Positions 63,872 through 64,000 of a DNA stretch of 64,000 bases are shown here, piece after piece (the stretch's first letter is position 1; each line of letters opens with the position of its first letter). The DNA is taken from NCBI GenBank assembly GCA_016839165.1, contig CP069300.1, positions 1,550,001 through 1,614,000 on the forward strand. The letters are read 5' to 3'. This DNA is from Bradyrhizobium sp. PSBB068. Lineage in GTDB: Bacteria; Pseudomonadota; Alphaproteobacteria; Rhizobiales; Xanthobacteraceae. Below the pieces are notes generated by a model that was given only the letters and a program-made list of their open reading frames with translations, ran no database searches and was not told where the DNA came from. A program made the translations under genes and the position numbers.

Positions 63872-64000
63872 CTGGTTCAGGCGTTCAAATCTCCGAAGGA
63901 GTCGCTGGGGAATCTCGGCGCATTGCCGGCCGCGAACCTGATCGCGGCCGCCAGCGACGTCGCTGTGATCATAGACGGCGAGGGGGTCATTCGAGATGTC
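63872..64000 (+). CDS. ppsR: transcriptional regulator PpsR, N-terminus (continues past window)
   Basis: The visible 43 codons read FKSPKESLGNLGALPAANLI, then AAASDVAVIIDGEGVIRDV, the N-terminal PAS start of PpsR/CrtJ. PpsR is a redox-sensitive repressor of bch, crt and puc genes and binds TGT-N12-ACA. In frame from the stop TGA (63839-63841) there is no ATG, GTG or TTG. GGAGG at 63858-63862 lies nine bases before a CTG (63872), which is taken as the start. Thus either a CTG initiator is used or translation begins further back with an unusual codon. Confidence 0.85.
   Translation, partial: MVQAFKSPKESLGNLGALPAANLIAAASDVAVIIDGEGVIRDV

Noticed and set aside
1..64000. CRISPR arrays, rRNA genes and riboswitches
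   Set aside because: No regular short repeats with unique spacers, no rRNA and no known riboswitch motifs were seen.

Overview
The window looks like the chromosome of a Bradyrhizobium-type alphaproteobacterium (Bradyrhizobiaceae/Nitrobacteraceae). It has high GC, a housekeeping order typical of that group (aroC; clpS; histone-deacetylase-like protein, xseB and dxs followed by a TlyA-type methyltransferase), and dispersed palindromic repeats of the kind common in these genomes. The right third is part of a purple-bacterial photosynthesis gene cluster (PGC), so the organism is probably a bacteriochlorophyll-producing Bradyrhizobium or close relative. This is inferred from gene content; no database search was possible.

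Region 1 (1-25160) is ordinary chromosome. It holds an ECF sigma factor cut by the window edge, a histidine phosphatase, aroC, an adenylate cyclase, an EamA transporter, clpS and a DUF1194 protein. A compact minus-strand dxs / deoxyribosyltransferase / tlyA / RNA methyltransferase block follows, then xseB, a deacetylase-like protein, a 5'-nucleotidase and an enoyl-CoA hydratase. At 15.4-19.4 kb three decayed genes (two alpha/beta hydrolases and a SnoaL-like protein) sit between intact DinB, LysR, secreted and VOC genes. A TadE/TadE/TadG pilus operon, a large structured repeat, an acyl-CoA dehydrogenase and tRNA-Gln(TTG) complete it.

Region 2 (25161-about 32400) starts just past the tRNA 3' end and looks like a mobile-element scar. 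It has a tyrosine integrase facing the tRNA, a small excisionase-like gene overlapping it by 4 bp, a nearly 1 kb gene-poor stretch with imperfect repeats, a ParB-like gene whose 3' end is broken by an IS481-like fragment, and a complete IS3-family element bracketed by 27-bp inverted repeats.

Region 3 (32400-40400) has accessory genes that suit a light-exposed lifestyle. They include an NAD(P)-binding epimerase-like protein, an FeS-type (6-4) photolyase of the PhrB class in a zero-gap operon behind an ECF sigma factor, and a tightly overlapped operon of DUF3422, membrane alpha/beta hydrolase and DUF427 genes.

Region 4 (40646-64000) is the PGC: hemC-bchI-bchD>, <hemE, hydrolase-bchO-crtI-crtB-hemF-small ORF>, <crtC-crtD, crtE-crtF-bchC-bchX-bchY-bchZ-pufQ-like-pufB-pufA-pufL-pufM>, ppsR (cut by the window edge). 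HemC, HemF and HemE supply tetrapyrrole. BchI and BchD belong to the Mg-chelatase, and BchX/Y/Z plus BchC complete the bacteriochlorin ring. CrtE/B/I/C/D/F make spirilloxanthin-type carotenoids, and PufBALM form LH1 and the reaction centre. Three exact TGT-N12-ACA PpsR/CrtJ-type palindromes lie in the upstream region of crtI, between crtD and crtE, and upstream of bchC. The probable cognate regulator, PpsR, is encoded at the right edge.
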